Assembly (NCBI GenBank): GCA_021151835.1
Contig: JAGKWO010000010.1
Coordinates: 1 to 64,000 of the forward strand
DNA: 64,000 bases
Direction of reading: 5' to 3'
DNA from: Gammaproteobacteria bacterium
Lineage (GTDB): Bacteria; Pseudomonadota; Gammaproteobacteria; Pseudomonadales; Cellvibrionaceae
Part shown: in pieces, positions 8,038-16,201 of the stretch
How positions within the stretch are numbered: the stretch's first letter is position 1
Layout: each line of letters starts with the position of its first letter
Notes under the pieces: generated by a model
Seen by the model: the letters and a program-made list of their open reading frames with translations, nothing else
Databases searched by the model: none
What the model was told of the DNA's origin: nothing
Position numbers and translations under genes: made by a program

Positions 8038-8083
8038 AGTTGCTAATCGTCTTCTTGAGATTACCTTCAGTATTCTGTTTCAA

Positions 8084-8106
8084 GTATCGGCCATTTGCGG
8101 ACATTA
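8084..8106 (+). repeat. Dispersed ~25-bp repeat, copy 4
   Basis: Diverged copy TATCGGCCATTTGCGGACAT, then TA, 86 bp past the stop of the DUF3800 gene. Confidence 0.65.
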
Positions 8107-8191
8107 GCGCCGCGCTCATCTGCGGCTGAAACGAAGTGGCTTTCCTGTTAAAGTTTGAGCGCCGTCTGTCACACTGAAGCGGCTTGTTAAA

Positions 8192-9352
8192 TTATTTATT
8201 GAGAATGTGTAAGAACTCAACCAGCTCTGGATAATTAACCCCTTTTAGCAAATCCACGTCACCCCTACTAGCTAATATATAACTATTCCTAGCTTTATTA
8301 AGACGCTCCAAAAGAGGAAGAACTAGACTGTTTACCCGCTCTACAAAGTCAAAGAGATCTGAATAACTACTAGGTATTTTATAACCCTGATTACAGCTGG
8401 CTATTATCACATCCTTATCCCTTAATTTTGCTACGATAAGGGATCTAATAGCTTGCTCTGAAACGTCTCTGAAGCCACAGTTTTCTAAATGCGCTAGTAG
8501 TTTCTTAGTTGCGATATAGCCGTCATCGGGCAATAGGCGACTATTGAACACCAGATGACTTAAAACACATACTTGCATCCTCGTTTCTTCGTCACTAAAT
8601 TTACGATGCTGTTCTATATAAATTTCAGCTTTAGAAAGAGCGTGAGAGTGAATAAAGCGATCATAATCCTTACTAGTTTTATCGGGTTCGAAGTATGCCT
8701 GATGCTTAGTTGGCCATTCTTTTAGATCCAATGCCTTCTTCTTAAGTAATACTCTATAACTCTCCAGGAGAGCAGGATTGGACTTACTTTCGTACACTTT
8801 CGCAAGCGTACCAACAAGAAAGTCAGCCAACTGAACCAATAAATTATCGTGACTTGACACCAAGTTTAATTCAGAATCCCAAAATAGATCTGGTCTGTGA
8901 TTCTGTTCTATATATTGCTGAAGGCTTAGTTTGAACTCATCTCCACCATGCTCATCGGCGAAAACCGTAATGCTCGGATAACTTTCAAACAATTGTTTAT
9001 ATAGTAGGCCGTTTATAAATTTCAAAAATGATCTTTTATACTGGAAACCACCATCACGTCTCAATGCATCCTTATCCACAGCCACTGCGTAAAACTTGAA
9101 ATCCAATTCCAGTATGCTTTCAAGTATTTTTATACGGCGGACATGACCATCTCTATCCCTAACACTGCTCGATTTAATTTCCCCATTTTGGAAATATTTT
9201 TTTCGGATATTCTCAACTTCCTGCCGCAACGAATCAAATTGACCATCATCTATGATTACGGCACACACGATGAAATACTTAGACACATCCATTTTAGATG
9301 TATCTAGGTCCGTATTTCCCGATTCATCAATGAACGCTAAAGTTTTGATAAT
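8192..9352 (-). CDS. DUF3800 protein with a probable ATT start codon
   Basis: The first ATG is at 9292, but the frame stays open upstream and encodes IKTLAFIDESGNTDLDTSK, the conserved DUF3800 opening with the FIDESG aspartate. The only sensible initiator before it is ATT at 9350-9352, with GGAG 7 bases upstream, giving 386 residues. ATT starts are rare (infC is the known case). Other family marks are FADEH and LVQLADFLVGTLAKVY, placing acidic residues of an RNase H-like fold. The C-terminal ~180 residues are helical with no match I recognise. DUF3800 proteins are common in mobile and defence regions; the role is unknown. An alternative is that the original ATG was lost and the gene is poorly expressed. 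Confidence 0.75.
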   Translation of the reverse strand: MIKTLAFIDESGNTDLDTSKMDVSKYFIVCAVIIDDGQFDSLRQEVENIRKKYFQNGEIKSSSVRDRDGHVRRIKILESILELDFKFYAVAVDKDALRRDGGFQYKRSFLKFINGLLYKQLFESYPSITVFADEHGGDEFKLSLQQYIEQNHRPDLFWDSELNLVSSHDNLLVQLADFLVGTLAKVYESKSNPALLESYRVLLKKKALDLKEWPTKHQAYFEPDKTSKDYDRFIHSHALSKAEIYIEQHRKFSDEETRMQVCVLSHLVFNSRLLPDDGYIATKKLLAHLENCGFRDVSEQAIRSLIVAKLRDKDVIIASCNQGYKIPSSYSDLFDFVERVNSLVLPLLERLNKARNSYILASRGDVDLLKGVNYPELVEFLHILNK

Positions 9353-9475
9353 ACTTCGACTCCGTGTTGTAATTTAACAATGTCACAACCTAAAATTTTG
9401 CCAGATATAAATAAGGCGCAGATATCTGCTTACAAATTCAATACTATTCCAACTCCGCTTCATGCATATCTACCA

Positions 9476-9498
9476 CCTTCGGCCATTAGCGGAAGTTG
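9476..9498 (+). repeat. Dispersed ~25-bp repeat, copy 5
   Basis: Core CTTCGGCCATTAGCGGAAGT, 46 bp past the stop of the coiled-coil gene. Confidence 0.7.
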
Positions 9499-9543
9499 GC
9501 GCTTAAGATGAGTTGGTCATGGCTGTCAACCTCTCGCACTAAA

Positions 9544-11193
9544 TCAGCTAAGCCCTCTAGTAGTAAAATTATCCAAGTGTTCCCCACAGTGACCAATAAC
9601 TATTAATTGGTTTTCTATGTCTGGATAAAAATGGATCCTGATCATATTTGGCGGTTTTGATCCGTCTTTAACATGAGGGGTTATGTCAATTTCTTTACCT
9701 TGATAATTTATTTTTCTTAGTTTCATCAGGCTGGCGTCCTTTTTTGTTTGTTTTCCTTCTGTCATTGCAAGCTCAAATCCAGATTCATTTTTGAAAGCTG
9801 CTTCCATATCTCCAGGGCGCTCTTCAAAAATTATTTTATGTAACGTAGATCCCATATGATGAAGTATGCTCCACGCCTGCTTATACACATCCTTACCGTA
9901 TTGATATTCTTTAGCTGACCTTATCGCATTATCAGTAAAATGCAGTTTTGACGGATATGAAGACGCAATTATCTCTATCACATCGGGAAGATTTTCAGGG
10001 AGATTTCTTAAGGATTCATATGCTTGAAGTTTATTTCTAAGCTCGCTATTTTCATCCCTTAAAACATCTATTCGCGATGACTTCCAGCGTAAATTTTGAT
10101 TTTCTTGCCGTAATTCCTCGCTTTCTTCGGAATATATTAAATTTAACTGTTCTGTTTCAGAAAGTTTTTTGTTTAATGAATCCATTTCTTCCCAGAGTAA
10201 TGATAACTCCTCACTTCTGTCCTCTGGTTGATTAGCAAACAGCTCTTGAATTCTACTTTTTCTGCTTGCTGAAATTACGTCAGAAATAGAAGCTATTTCA
10301 TTTAAAGTAAATGTTCTTGCATTTCTAGAAAGACCAACGACAATTTCTGATGAAATTGAATCTAGATTTTCTTCCAGTAATTGCTTTTCTGAGTAATATC
10401 TATGCCTAAATGAATCTGTTTTCCTATCCAAGCGAATTTTGGGCATGTAAATACGAAGAGAGCCCCTATAACATGCAAAGTCATCGCCCAGAAAATAATT
10501 AATCTCATTCAAAACTCTATCATTTTCTAGCAAATACACGTTTCCATTGCCTAAAATTTTTGATTGGAGTTCTTCTGCAAATGCAAGATATACATGCGTG
10601 TATGCAGAGACTATAATGATTGGTATAAATCTATTCGATGAACATATTCTTTCGTACAGTGATCTGCCTCCACCGATACCAATAATTTTTGGAGCCGAAT
10701 TGACTATTTCATCACCCTTCCTACATATCAAGTCTTTGGCTTCGATTAAAGATTGGACGTATTTTGGAACTGATAATAACGGAGTGTCCGGAATTGTGCC
10801 GATATAACCTTCCACCATCCAATGTTTAATCGTTGTTACAAATCTAATAAGAGAATCATCTTGTTTTGAGAGCGTAATTTCTATAGCCCATTTTCTGTTT
10901 TTGTTCGAGGAGTCAGAATGAATAATTTCTAGCGCCCAATTCGATGGACTCTCTAAACTTGAGTTTCCGACATTTATCGCAACTCGAAATAAATAGTTTC
11001 CAATTCTGTGTTGATATTGATCTCCACGAAAAAACCATGCGGAGTGAATTTCTTCATTGGAAAAACTTCTAGTTTTACTGAGACACCAACTTCTAATTAT
11101 GCGCCTTATAGCGGTAAGGCCATTATTATCTGAGCAATAGATATCTAAGGCGCATTTATAATGCATCGATGCATTTATTGGTATAAATTCCAT
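9544..11193 (-). CDS. Unrecognised 549-residue protein with a central coiled coil
   Basis: I do not recognise this protein. Starting at the ATG at 11193 (AAGGA 6 bases upstream; an alternative ATG at 11268 would add 25 residues) it has an N-terminal mixed alpha/beta region of about 300 residues containing GIGGGRSLYERI and ACYRGSLRIYMPKI. A heptad-rich stretch (about 320-400, LNKKLSETEQLNLIYSEESE and similar) is likely a coiled coil. A C-terminal ~140-residue domain has KEYQYGKDVYKQAWSILHHM and ends with HFYPDIENQLIVIGHCGEHL. There is no signal peptide or membrane segment. The gene is A+T-rich and lies in the repeat-flanked cluster. A role in a defence-type or cassette cluster is only an inference from context. 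Confidence 0.7.
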   Translation of the reverse strand: MEFIPINASMHYKCALDIYCSDNNGLTAIRRIIRSWCLSKTRSFSNEEIHSAWFFRGDQYQHRIGNYLFRVAINVGNSSLESPSNWALEIIHSDSSNKNRKWAIEITLSKQDDSLIRFVTTIKHWMVEGYIGTIPDTPLLSVPKYVQSLIEAKDLICRKGDEIVNSAPKIIGIGGGRSLYERICSSNRFIPIIIVSAYTHVYLAFAEELQSKILGNGNVYLLENDRVLNEINYFLGDDFACYRGSLRIYMPKIRLDRKTDSFRHRYYSEKQLLEENLDSISSEIVVGLSRNARTFTLNEIASISDVISASRKSRIQELFANQPEDRSEELSLLWEEMDSLNKKLSETEQLNLIYSEESEELRQENQNLRWKSSRIDVLRDENSELRNKLQAYESLRNLPENLPDVIEIIASSYPSKLHFTDNAIRSAKEYQYGKDVYKQAWSILHHMGSTLHKIIFEERPGDMEAAFKNESGFELAMTEGKQTKKDASLMKLRKINYQGKEIDITPHVKDGSKPPNMIRIHFYPDIENQLIVIGHCGEHLDNFTTRGLS

Positions 11194-11355
11194 ATTGATT
11201 CCTTGATTATTAGCTAAATATCGACGTGCTGAATTGTCCGCTTTGGGCACGAAACCGACTGATACCATGCGGTCCTAGCGGCGTCAATTACCGCTTCTTA
11301 CGCGCATCAAAAACGTTACCATACGTAATACCAGAAGGATTGGAGAGTAAAGTAG

Positions 11356-11663
11356 ATGATTGATCTGTCCGAAAATGAGAATCCTGTCGGTAACGAAACT
11401 CTTGGTACGCAAGCTTTTTGTCTTCCGAAGTTTTGCATCTCCTTTGGTTCAGGATTTGTCAGCAAACATAGCATTGATTGAACAGATTTCACCATTCCGC
11501 CACTTGGTCACACCTGATGGACTTACTATGTCTTTACGTATTACCAGTTGCGTTCAGTTGGGATGGACTTAGGAGCGCCGGGGATAAAACCACACTGCAA
11601 TTGGCAAACCTGGGCAGCAAATGCCAAGCAAATTTTAAAGCTCGTTCAGTCAGCTGCTGAGTA
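11356..11663 (+). pseudogene. Decayed N-terminal fragment of alkB-type dioxygenase
   Basis: Three short stretches in two frames line up with the N-terminal half of AlkB (DNA repair dioxygenase). ATG at 11356 begins MIDLSENENPVGNETLGTQA; after a frameshift, LVQDLSANIALIEQ and PFRHLVTPDGLTMSLRIT, with SCVQLGWT, match the AlkB PFRxMVTPGGYTMSVAMTNCGxLGWT region; after a shift back, TWAANAKQILKLVQSAAE matches the next conserved helix and is followed by TAG. The iron- and oxoglutarate-binding half (HxD...H...R) is absent. So this is a broken relic, close to another DNA repair gene (ligD). Confidence 0.65.
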
Positions 11664-11739
11664 GGCGGGTTCCTTCTTCCGCTATTTCACGGAAATGTGG
11701 TTGTATGGAGAGGGGTTGATCGATTGAGATACCATACAA

Positions 11740-11757
11740 TCTACTCATCCGAGTAGA
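11740..11757 (-). terminator. Possible terminator of the ligD unit
   Basis: Perfect 7-bp stem TCTACTC/GAGTAGA with a 4-base loop, 33 bp past the stop of the small downstream gene. Only a weak T-rich tail. Confidence 0.4.
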
Positions 11758-11789
11758 TCAAAATCGGTTACGTCACTTTTTGTTTTGAT

Positions 11790-12005
11790 TTACTCGTGCT
11801 CGATATTTAAAAGCGTTCCATCGCTTTTAAGGAGCTGATCACCATCCATGTGGCCGAGAATTTCGTCTTCATCAACTAATTGTCCTGAATCATTCAGATA
11901 TCCCACACATGTGCTGGTGAGATATTCATACAAACGGCCATCCAGAAAATAGCCAAACGGTAAACCGTCAGGTGAAAAAACTTTATATTGCTTACCAGTT
12001 TCCAT
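11790..12005 (-). CDS. Small acidic hypothetical protein downstream of ligD
   Basis: 71 residues from the ATG at 12005, which has AGGAG 7 bases upstream; an upstream in-frame start would add nine residues but lacks such a site. The sequence (VFSPDGLPFGYFLDGRLYEY, then DDEILGHMDGDQLL-like segments) looks like a compact beta-rich fold with two similar halves (a GYF/GRLYEYL part and a GYLNDSGQLVDEDEI part). I do not recognise it. It begins 45 bp after the ligD stop and is very likely in the same transcript. Confidence 0.6.
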   Translation of the reverse strand: METGKQYKVFSPDGLPFGYFLDGRLYEYLTSTCVGYLNDSGQLVDEDEILGHMDGDQLLKSDGTLLNIEHE

Positions 12006-12050
12006 TGCTTTTCTCCTCAATGTTAAAAACATTGTTTGTTCGACGCAACG

Positions 12051-14735
12051 CTATTTTTGTGGTGGTTTGATCCCCAACTTTTTCCACATGATTGCTGCAA
12101 TCTTCTGAGTTTTCCGAAAATCCGCTCCGGAGTAATTTCCCCAGGGGCTGGACTTCAAACCATCGAGCCGCTTATGAATGTTGTTAATATTCCATTGATC
12201 TGGTCTGGTGATGCTGTCCAGTTCCTCACGGGCAATTGGTACGGAGACAGCTAGCCCAGGCCTTGCCCTCACTGAGTAGGCGCACACCGTACTAGCGCCA
12301 CGTGAATTTCGCAGGTAATCAATAAAGATTTTCCCAACCCTGTTTTTGGGTCCCATCTTGGCGACGAAGCGTTCCGGGATTTGCCGCGCCATAAATTCGG
12401 AAATCGATTTGGAAAATTCCTTTACCGTATCCCAGTCAGCGTCCGGCGTCAGCGGAACGATAATGTGCATCCCTTTGCCGCCGGTCGTTTTTAAAAACGC
12501 GGTGAGCTTCAATTCATCCAGAACCGCCAAGGTGAGTTTGGTCGCCTCAACTACGCTCCGCCATGGCAATACAGGGTCAGGGTCAAGATCGAGGACAAAC
12601 CGATCCGGTGCTTCAATGTCCTTCGTGGTCGAGCCCCAGGTATGCAGTTCGACTGTGTTCATTTGGACGCATCCCACGAGGCCCTGAACGCTATCAATTG
12701 CCATCAACGGGTCATGGTCGCGATCAAATTTTGGATCTAAATGAACGATATGGGGAATGCCTCTCCCTTCTGCGTGTTTCTGAAAAAACTGTTCTCCGGC
12801 AATGCCGTCTGGCGCGCGCAGGAGGGAAACAGGACGATTATCCAAGTGGGGTAAGATGAATTCGGAAATGCTTTCGTAAAACTCGGCAAGATCAAGCTTG
12901 GTTCCTTTGCTGCTTGTATCAATAACGCGGTCTGGGTGGCTAATCGGAATACCGGCAACCTCGGGTTTACCCGTTTTGTTTTTGGTAGAACGTTTGGATA
13001 CGGAAGGTGGTGCAATTGAAGGCTTGAGCGAGGTAGCAGTGCCTACCTGGTCGGCGGATGTAGGTTGTTCACGAATAATATCTTTGACGGGTTTGTCTGT
13101 GCGTAGGGAAATGAACGATGCTTGACGAAGGATTCCTTCGCCAGTCCACTCAGCGAATTCCACTTCACAAATTAGTTTGGGTTTTATCCAGTGCGCGCCT
13201 TTTTTTTGCATGCCGGTTAACTTGGTAGATACGGTTTGTTTATCTTGCTCCAGCGCTTTCATCTTTTTGTAGATATCAGCGAGACGTGTTGCGTTGAACC
13301 CGGTACCGACGCGCCCTGCATACACGATTTCCGCATCACCTATGGCTTTGTGAACGCCCAGCAGGATTGCACCAAATCCGCTTCTGCTGCCTTGTGGTTC
13401 TGTATATCCCACAATGATGAATTCCTGCCGCAACCGGCATTTCAGTTTGATCCAGTCATCGCTGCGGCGCGATACATAGGTGCTACCGGCGCGCTTGCCG
13501 ATGACACCTTCCAATGACATGGCACAAGCACTGCTAACGATACTGCGATGGTCGGCATCAAATGCCGCTGAATAGCGAAGCGGTGCGTTTGCTTTGCTGG
13601 GGATGATTTTTTCCAACTTTGCACGACGCTCTTCTATCGCGTGCTCACGCAAATCCTCGCCGTTGAGGTACGGCGCATCAAACAAATAATAAATAATGTT
13701 TTGGCTAATCTTTTCATCAAACGCGTTTTGCAAGGCCTGAAAATTGGGTAGTCCATTTTCATTCAGCACAACCACTTCGCCATCAAGCCAGCTATCACCG
13801 AGTTTCAAGGCTTCGATGGCTTTGGCTTGGTGAGGGAGCCGGTCAGTCCAGTCGTTACCATTGCGAGTGAATAAATTAACTTTTCCATTTTTCACGCGTG
13901 CCAGCATCCTGTAACCGTCGAATTTTATTTCGTACAGCCAGTCACCTACTGGTGGTTCATCAACGAGCGTTGCAAGCTCCGGGGAAAAAGTATCAGGGAC
14001 GGAGACTGACGATGGTTTTGATTTGTTTATTTTACTTGATGAAACGTTGCTAAGACCCTTTGGAATCGTCGCAGATTTTGAAGTACTACTTTTTACTGCG
14101 GGTTTTGATTTTATTTTTTTTACTGCGGAATCGTTCGATTTTGTTTTTAGATTTTTGTCCGCCGGAAGTAGTGATCCGGTAATGACACTTTCTGGTCGCA
14201 TTTGGACAACGTCATATTCTTTAGCGGGTCGAGCAACCTCATCGCGCTCTTTAATAAGCAACCAACTTGACTGCTTACCACTTCCATAACCCCGTGTCTT
14301 CACGAGTGTCCAATTGCCACTGAGCTTTTCACCAACTAATGAAAATTTTAATTTGCCGCTGTCATAGCTTTTCGTCGGATCTCCGTGTGGCTCCCACACG
14401 CCGTGGTCCCAGACAATCATATCCCCAGCACCATATTCACCAACAGGAATAGTTCCCTCAAACTCGGCGTAGGCCAGCGGATGATCTTCCGTTTGAATGG
14501 CCATTCGTTTGTCGTTGGGATCAAGGCTGGGACCTTTGGGTACTGCCCAGCTTTTTAAGGTGCCATCTAATTCCAAACGAAGGTCGTAATGGAGCCCCCG
14601 GGCGTCGTGCTTCTGCACAACGAAGCGTAGCGCATGTGCTTTCCCTCTCTTCTTGCGCGGTTGTTGTTCCTCAGGCGGTTCAGGCGTGATATCAAAGTTT
14701 CTTTTGCGATTGTACTCGCTGTCGGGACGGGCCAT
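12051..14735 (-). CDS. ligD: Multifunctional DNA ligase D (non-homologous end joining)
   Basis: 894 residues in the order phosphoesterase, ligase, polymerase, as in Pseudomonas LigD. The phosphoesterase part (about 35-190) carries H43, H49, D51 and H85 (QKHDARGLHYDLRLE and EDHPLAY). A Lys/Ser-rich linker follows (about 195-250). The ATP-dependent ligase has its nucleophilic lysine in EIKFDGYRML and DGEVVVL further on. The C-terminal primase/polymerase domain has the DLDPDP metal motif and TTGGKGMH. It seals and remodels double-strand breaks and normally works with Ku. No ku gene is visible here, so Ku should be encoded elsewhere. The linker is longer and more repetitive than usual, and the gene is more G+C-rich than those to its left. 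Confidence 0.95.
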   Translation of the reverse strand: MARPDSEYNRKRNFDITPEPPEEQQPRKKRGKAHALRFVVQKHDARGLHYDLRLELDGTLKSWAVPKGPSLDPNDKRMAIQTEDHPLAYAEFEGTIPVGEYGAGDMIVWDHGVWEPHGDPTKSYDSGKLKFSLVGEKLSGNWTLVKTRGYGSGKQSSWLLIKERDEVARPAKEYDVVQMRPESVITGSLLPADKNLKTKSNDSAVKKIKSKPAVKSSTSKSATIPKGLSNVSSSKINKSKPSSVSVPDTFSPELATLVDEPPVGDWLYEIKFDGYRMLARVKNGKVNLFTRNGNDWTDRLPHQAKAIEALKLGDSWLDGEVVVLNENGLPNFQALQNAFDEKISQNIIYYLFDAPYLNGEDLREHAIEERRAKLEKIIPSKANAPLRYSAAFDADHRSIVSSACAMSLEGVIGKRAGSTYVSRRSDDWIKLKCRLRQEFIIVGYTEPQGSRSGFGAILLGVHKAIGDAEIVYAGRVGTGFNATRLADIYKKMKALEQDKQTVSTKLTGMQKKGAHWIKPKLICEVEFAEWTGEGILRQASFISLRTDKPVKDIIREQPTSADQVGTATSLKPSIAPPSVSKRSTKNKTGKPEVAGIPISHPDRVIDTSSKGTKLDLAEFYESISEFILPHLDNRPVSLLRAPDGIAGEQFFQKHAEGRGIPHIVHLDPKFDRDHDPLMAIDSVQGLVGCVQMNTVELHTWGSTTKDIEAPDRFVLDLDPDPVLPWRSVVEATKLTLAVLDELKLTAFLKTTGGKGMHIIVPLTPDADWDTVKEFSKSISEFMARQIPERFVAKMGPKNRVGKIFIDYLRNSRGASTVCAYSVRARPGLAVSVPIAREELDSITRPDQWNINNIHKRLDGLKSSPWGNYSGADFRKTQKIAAIMWKKLGIKPPQK

Positions 14736-14755
14736 ACAACCTCCCCATGCTGAAA

Positions 14756-14950
14756 TCAGTTGTAAGGAGATTTGTTAGCCGGTTGCAGCGAAATACCCTC
14801 CGAGCTTGCCTTCGACTGTATTGAACCTTTCGTCCTCCCAAGCTTGAGCCCGATGACACCTGTTGGGGTGTTACCTGCTGCTAATTCCTTCAAGTAAGCG
14901 ACATCTTTCTGGGTCCAGGGTTTGCCTGTGTTGCGCGTGGATTTTGCCAT
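14756..14950 (-). CDS. Small SANT/Myb-like helix-turn-helix protein
   Basis: 64 residues from the ATG at 14950 (GGAGA upstream; an outer ATG at 14974 overlaps the ribosome site). PWTQKDVAYLKELAAGNTP and IGLKLGRTKGSIQSKASSEG form a short three-helix module of the type widespread in bacteria as small DNA-binding or nucleoid-related proteins. It ends 21 bp before ligD and is probably co-transcribed with it. Function unknown. Confidence 0.65.
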   Translation of the reverse strand: MAKSTRNTGKPWTQKDVAYLKELAAGNTPTGVIGLKLGRTKGSIQSKASSEGISLQPANKSPYN

Positions 14951-15098
14951 TTTGAATGTTCTCCGAGTATGCACACTTAAATAGTGACCATTTTTGGAAC
15001 ATTCGGGTTCCCATGCAGTTGAGCATTAACTGGATGTCCATATTTTCAGCTTATTGGAAGAGTAATAAAAAGCGGATGATCCAGGAGGAAAACGCATC

Positions 15099-15215
15099 TT
15101 GGATGTAGAAGACAGCCGCATTCAGGTGGGAACGGTTCAGGATGGGGTTGATAAAACTTCAATTGTCTTTATTGAGGAGTTGATAGCTATCCAATACATC
15201 GCTCTCACTAATTAG
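15099..15215 (+). CDS. Possible 38-residue small protein
   Basis: TTG start with AGGAGG 10 bases upstream, then DVEDSRIQVGTVQDGVDKTS and IVFIEELIAIQYIAL up to TAG. The frame is short and I recognise nothing in it; the strong ribosome site is the only support. It could also be a relic of a longer gene, because the frame remains open for some codons upstream. Confidence 0.25.
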   Translation: MDVEDSRIQVGTVQDGVDKTSIVFIEELIAIQYIALTN

Positions 15216-15239
15216 ATTTTTGCTCTGATATCAAATGGA

Positions 15240-15809
15240 TTAATTTTTCCAGAAGCTCCGTAGAGGTTCAGGTACTCCATAAAATGGATCGTTCTCTGGT
15301 AACGCAAGATTTGATATTTCTTCTTCAGCATTCGGACATTCCGTGATGCTTTTACAAATATTATAGTCCTTTTGCCCGGGAGGGTACGCGCCGACAACAA
15401 CTAGGTTTTCACTGCTCGTCACCATTTTATGACCTGTACCAACTGGCAGAACGATAAGATCGCCCGCTTGTAGATCTAGCTCTTTTCCGGCGTCGCCTCC
15501 AATCATAACTCTGACATGTCCTTTCGCTATCGCCAGAGCCTCATGGGTATTTGTATGAAAGTGATGGTAATCAAAAATAAAACCTGTCCACATGCCGCAC
15601 CAGCCGCTTTTTTCAAAATGCTTTTTAAAAACTCTATCTTTGTCTGCGGTATTAGGATCTAAAACTTTCCTATAGACCAATACTGGCAAGGAGAGATTAT
15701 TAGGAATTTTACTGTCTGCTCGAAAAAAAAGTGCTTGTGGTTGGATGACAGAAGTTGCATTTAGATCATCGTAGCTTTCATTGACATTTTGAGAAGTTGA
15801 AGATTGCAT
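15240..15809 (-). CDS. Cupin-domain protein, YjlB-like
   Basis: 189 residues. A single cupin barrel occupies about 75-150, with FDYHHFHTNTHEALAIAKGH as motif 1 (metal-ligand histidines and glutamate) and LQAGDLIVLPVGTGHKMV as motif 2. The GGDAGKELDL insert and spacing resemble the B. subtilis YjlB group, whose activity is unknown. It is probably a cytoplasmic metal-dependent enzyme or sensor. It is a single gene; AGGAT lies 9 bases before the start. Downstream the sequence is open until the small SANT-like gene. Confidence 0.75.
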   Translation of the reverse strand: MQSSTSQNVNESYDDLNATSVIQPQALFFRADSKIPNNLSLPVLVYRKVLDPNTADKDRVFKKHFEKSGWCGMWTGFIFDYHHFHTNTHEALAIAKGHVRVMIGGDAGKELDLQAGDLIVLPVGTGHKMVTSSENLVVVGAYPPGQKDYNICKSITECPNAEEEISNLALPENDPFYGVPEPLRSFWKN

Positions 15810-16201
15810 GATAGTTAATCCTGAATAATGATCCTCCTATGACTCGTGCTAACCACAAACGGTTCCTCAAGTGGCGTACCGATACAAACCTTACATAAAA
15901 AGTTTTTATGAGAATAATGAAAAATCTCAGTTGTATGAGATTACCGACTGATCAACGAAATGAACTTATTACAAATAGCAATCATAACTGAGAAAACATT
16001 TGACAGCGGGAAGCTTAGAGACCTTTATATAACATCATTGAGACATGCCAAGCCCCATTCGCAAACTCAATCTACTAAGTCTTTTACGAGTTCATTATTC
16101 AAGTGTTTAACATTACCTTGAATACATTTATGAATCAGTGAGTACCACCAAAGCTCGCAATTCCGACGTTTAAGACAAAGCTGGATAAAATCGCTCCTTG
16201 T
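15810..16201. other. Gap without a gene
   Basis: A+T-rich, about 390 bp, no coding frame, no strong inverted repeat. The promoter of the cupin gene should be at its left end. Confidence 0.5.

Noticed and set aside
9293..9352. Treating the DUF3800 gene as starting at the first ATG (9292)
   Set aside because: This would discard the conserved FIDESG segment that is encoded in frame just upstream.
607..9498. The repeat set as classical integron attC sites or a CRISPR array
   Set aside because: No attC core motifs and no integron integrase in the window; spacing is about 1-5 kb and irregular, so it is not CRISPR.
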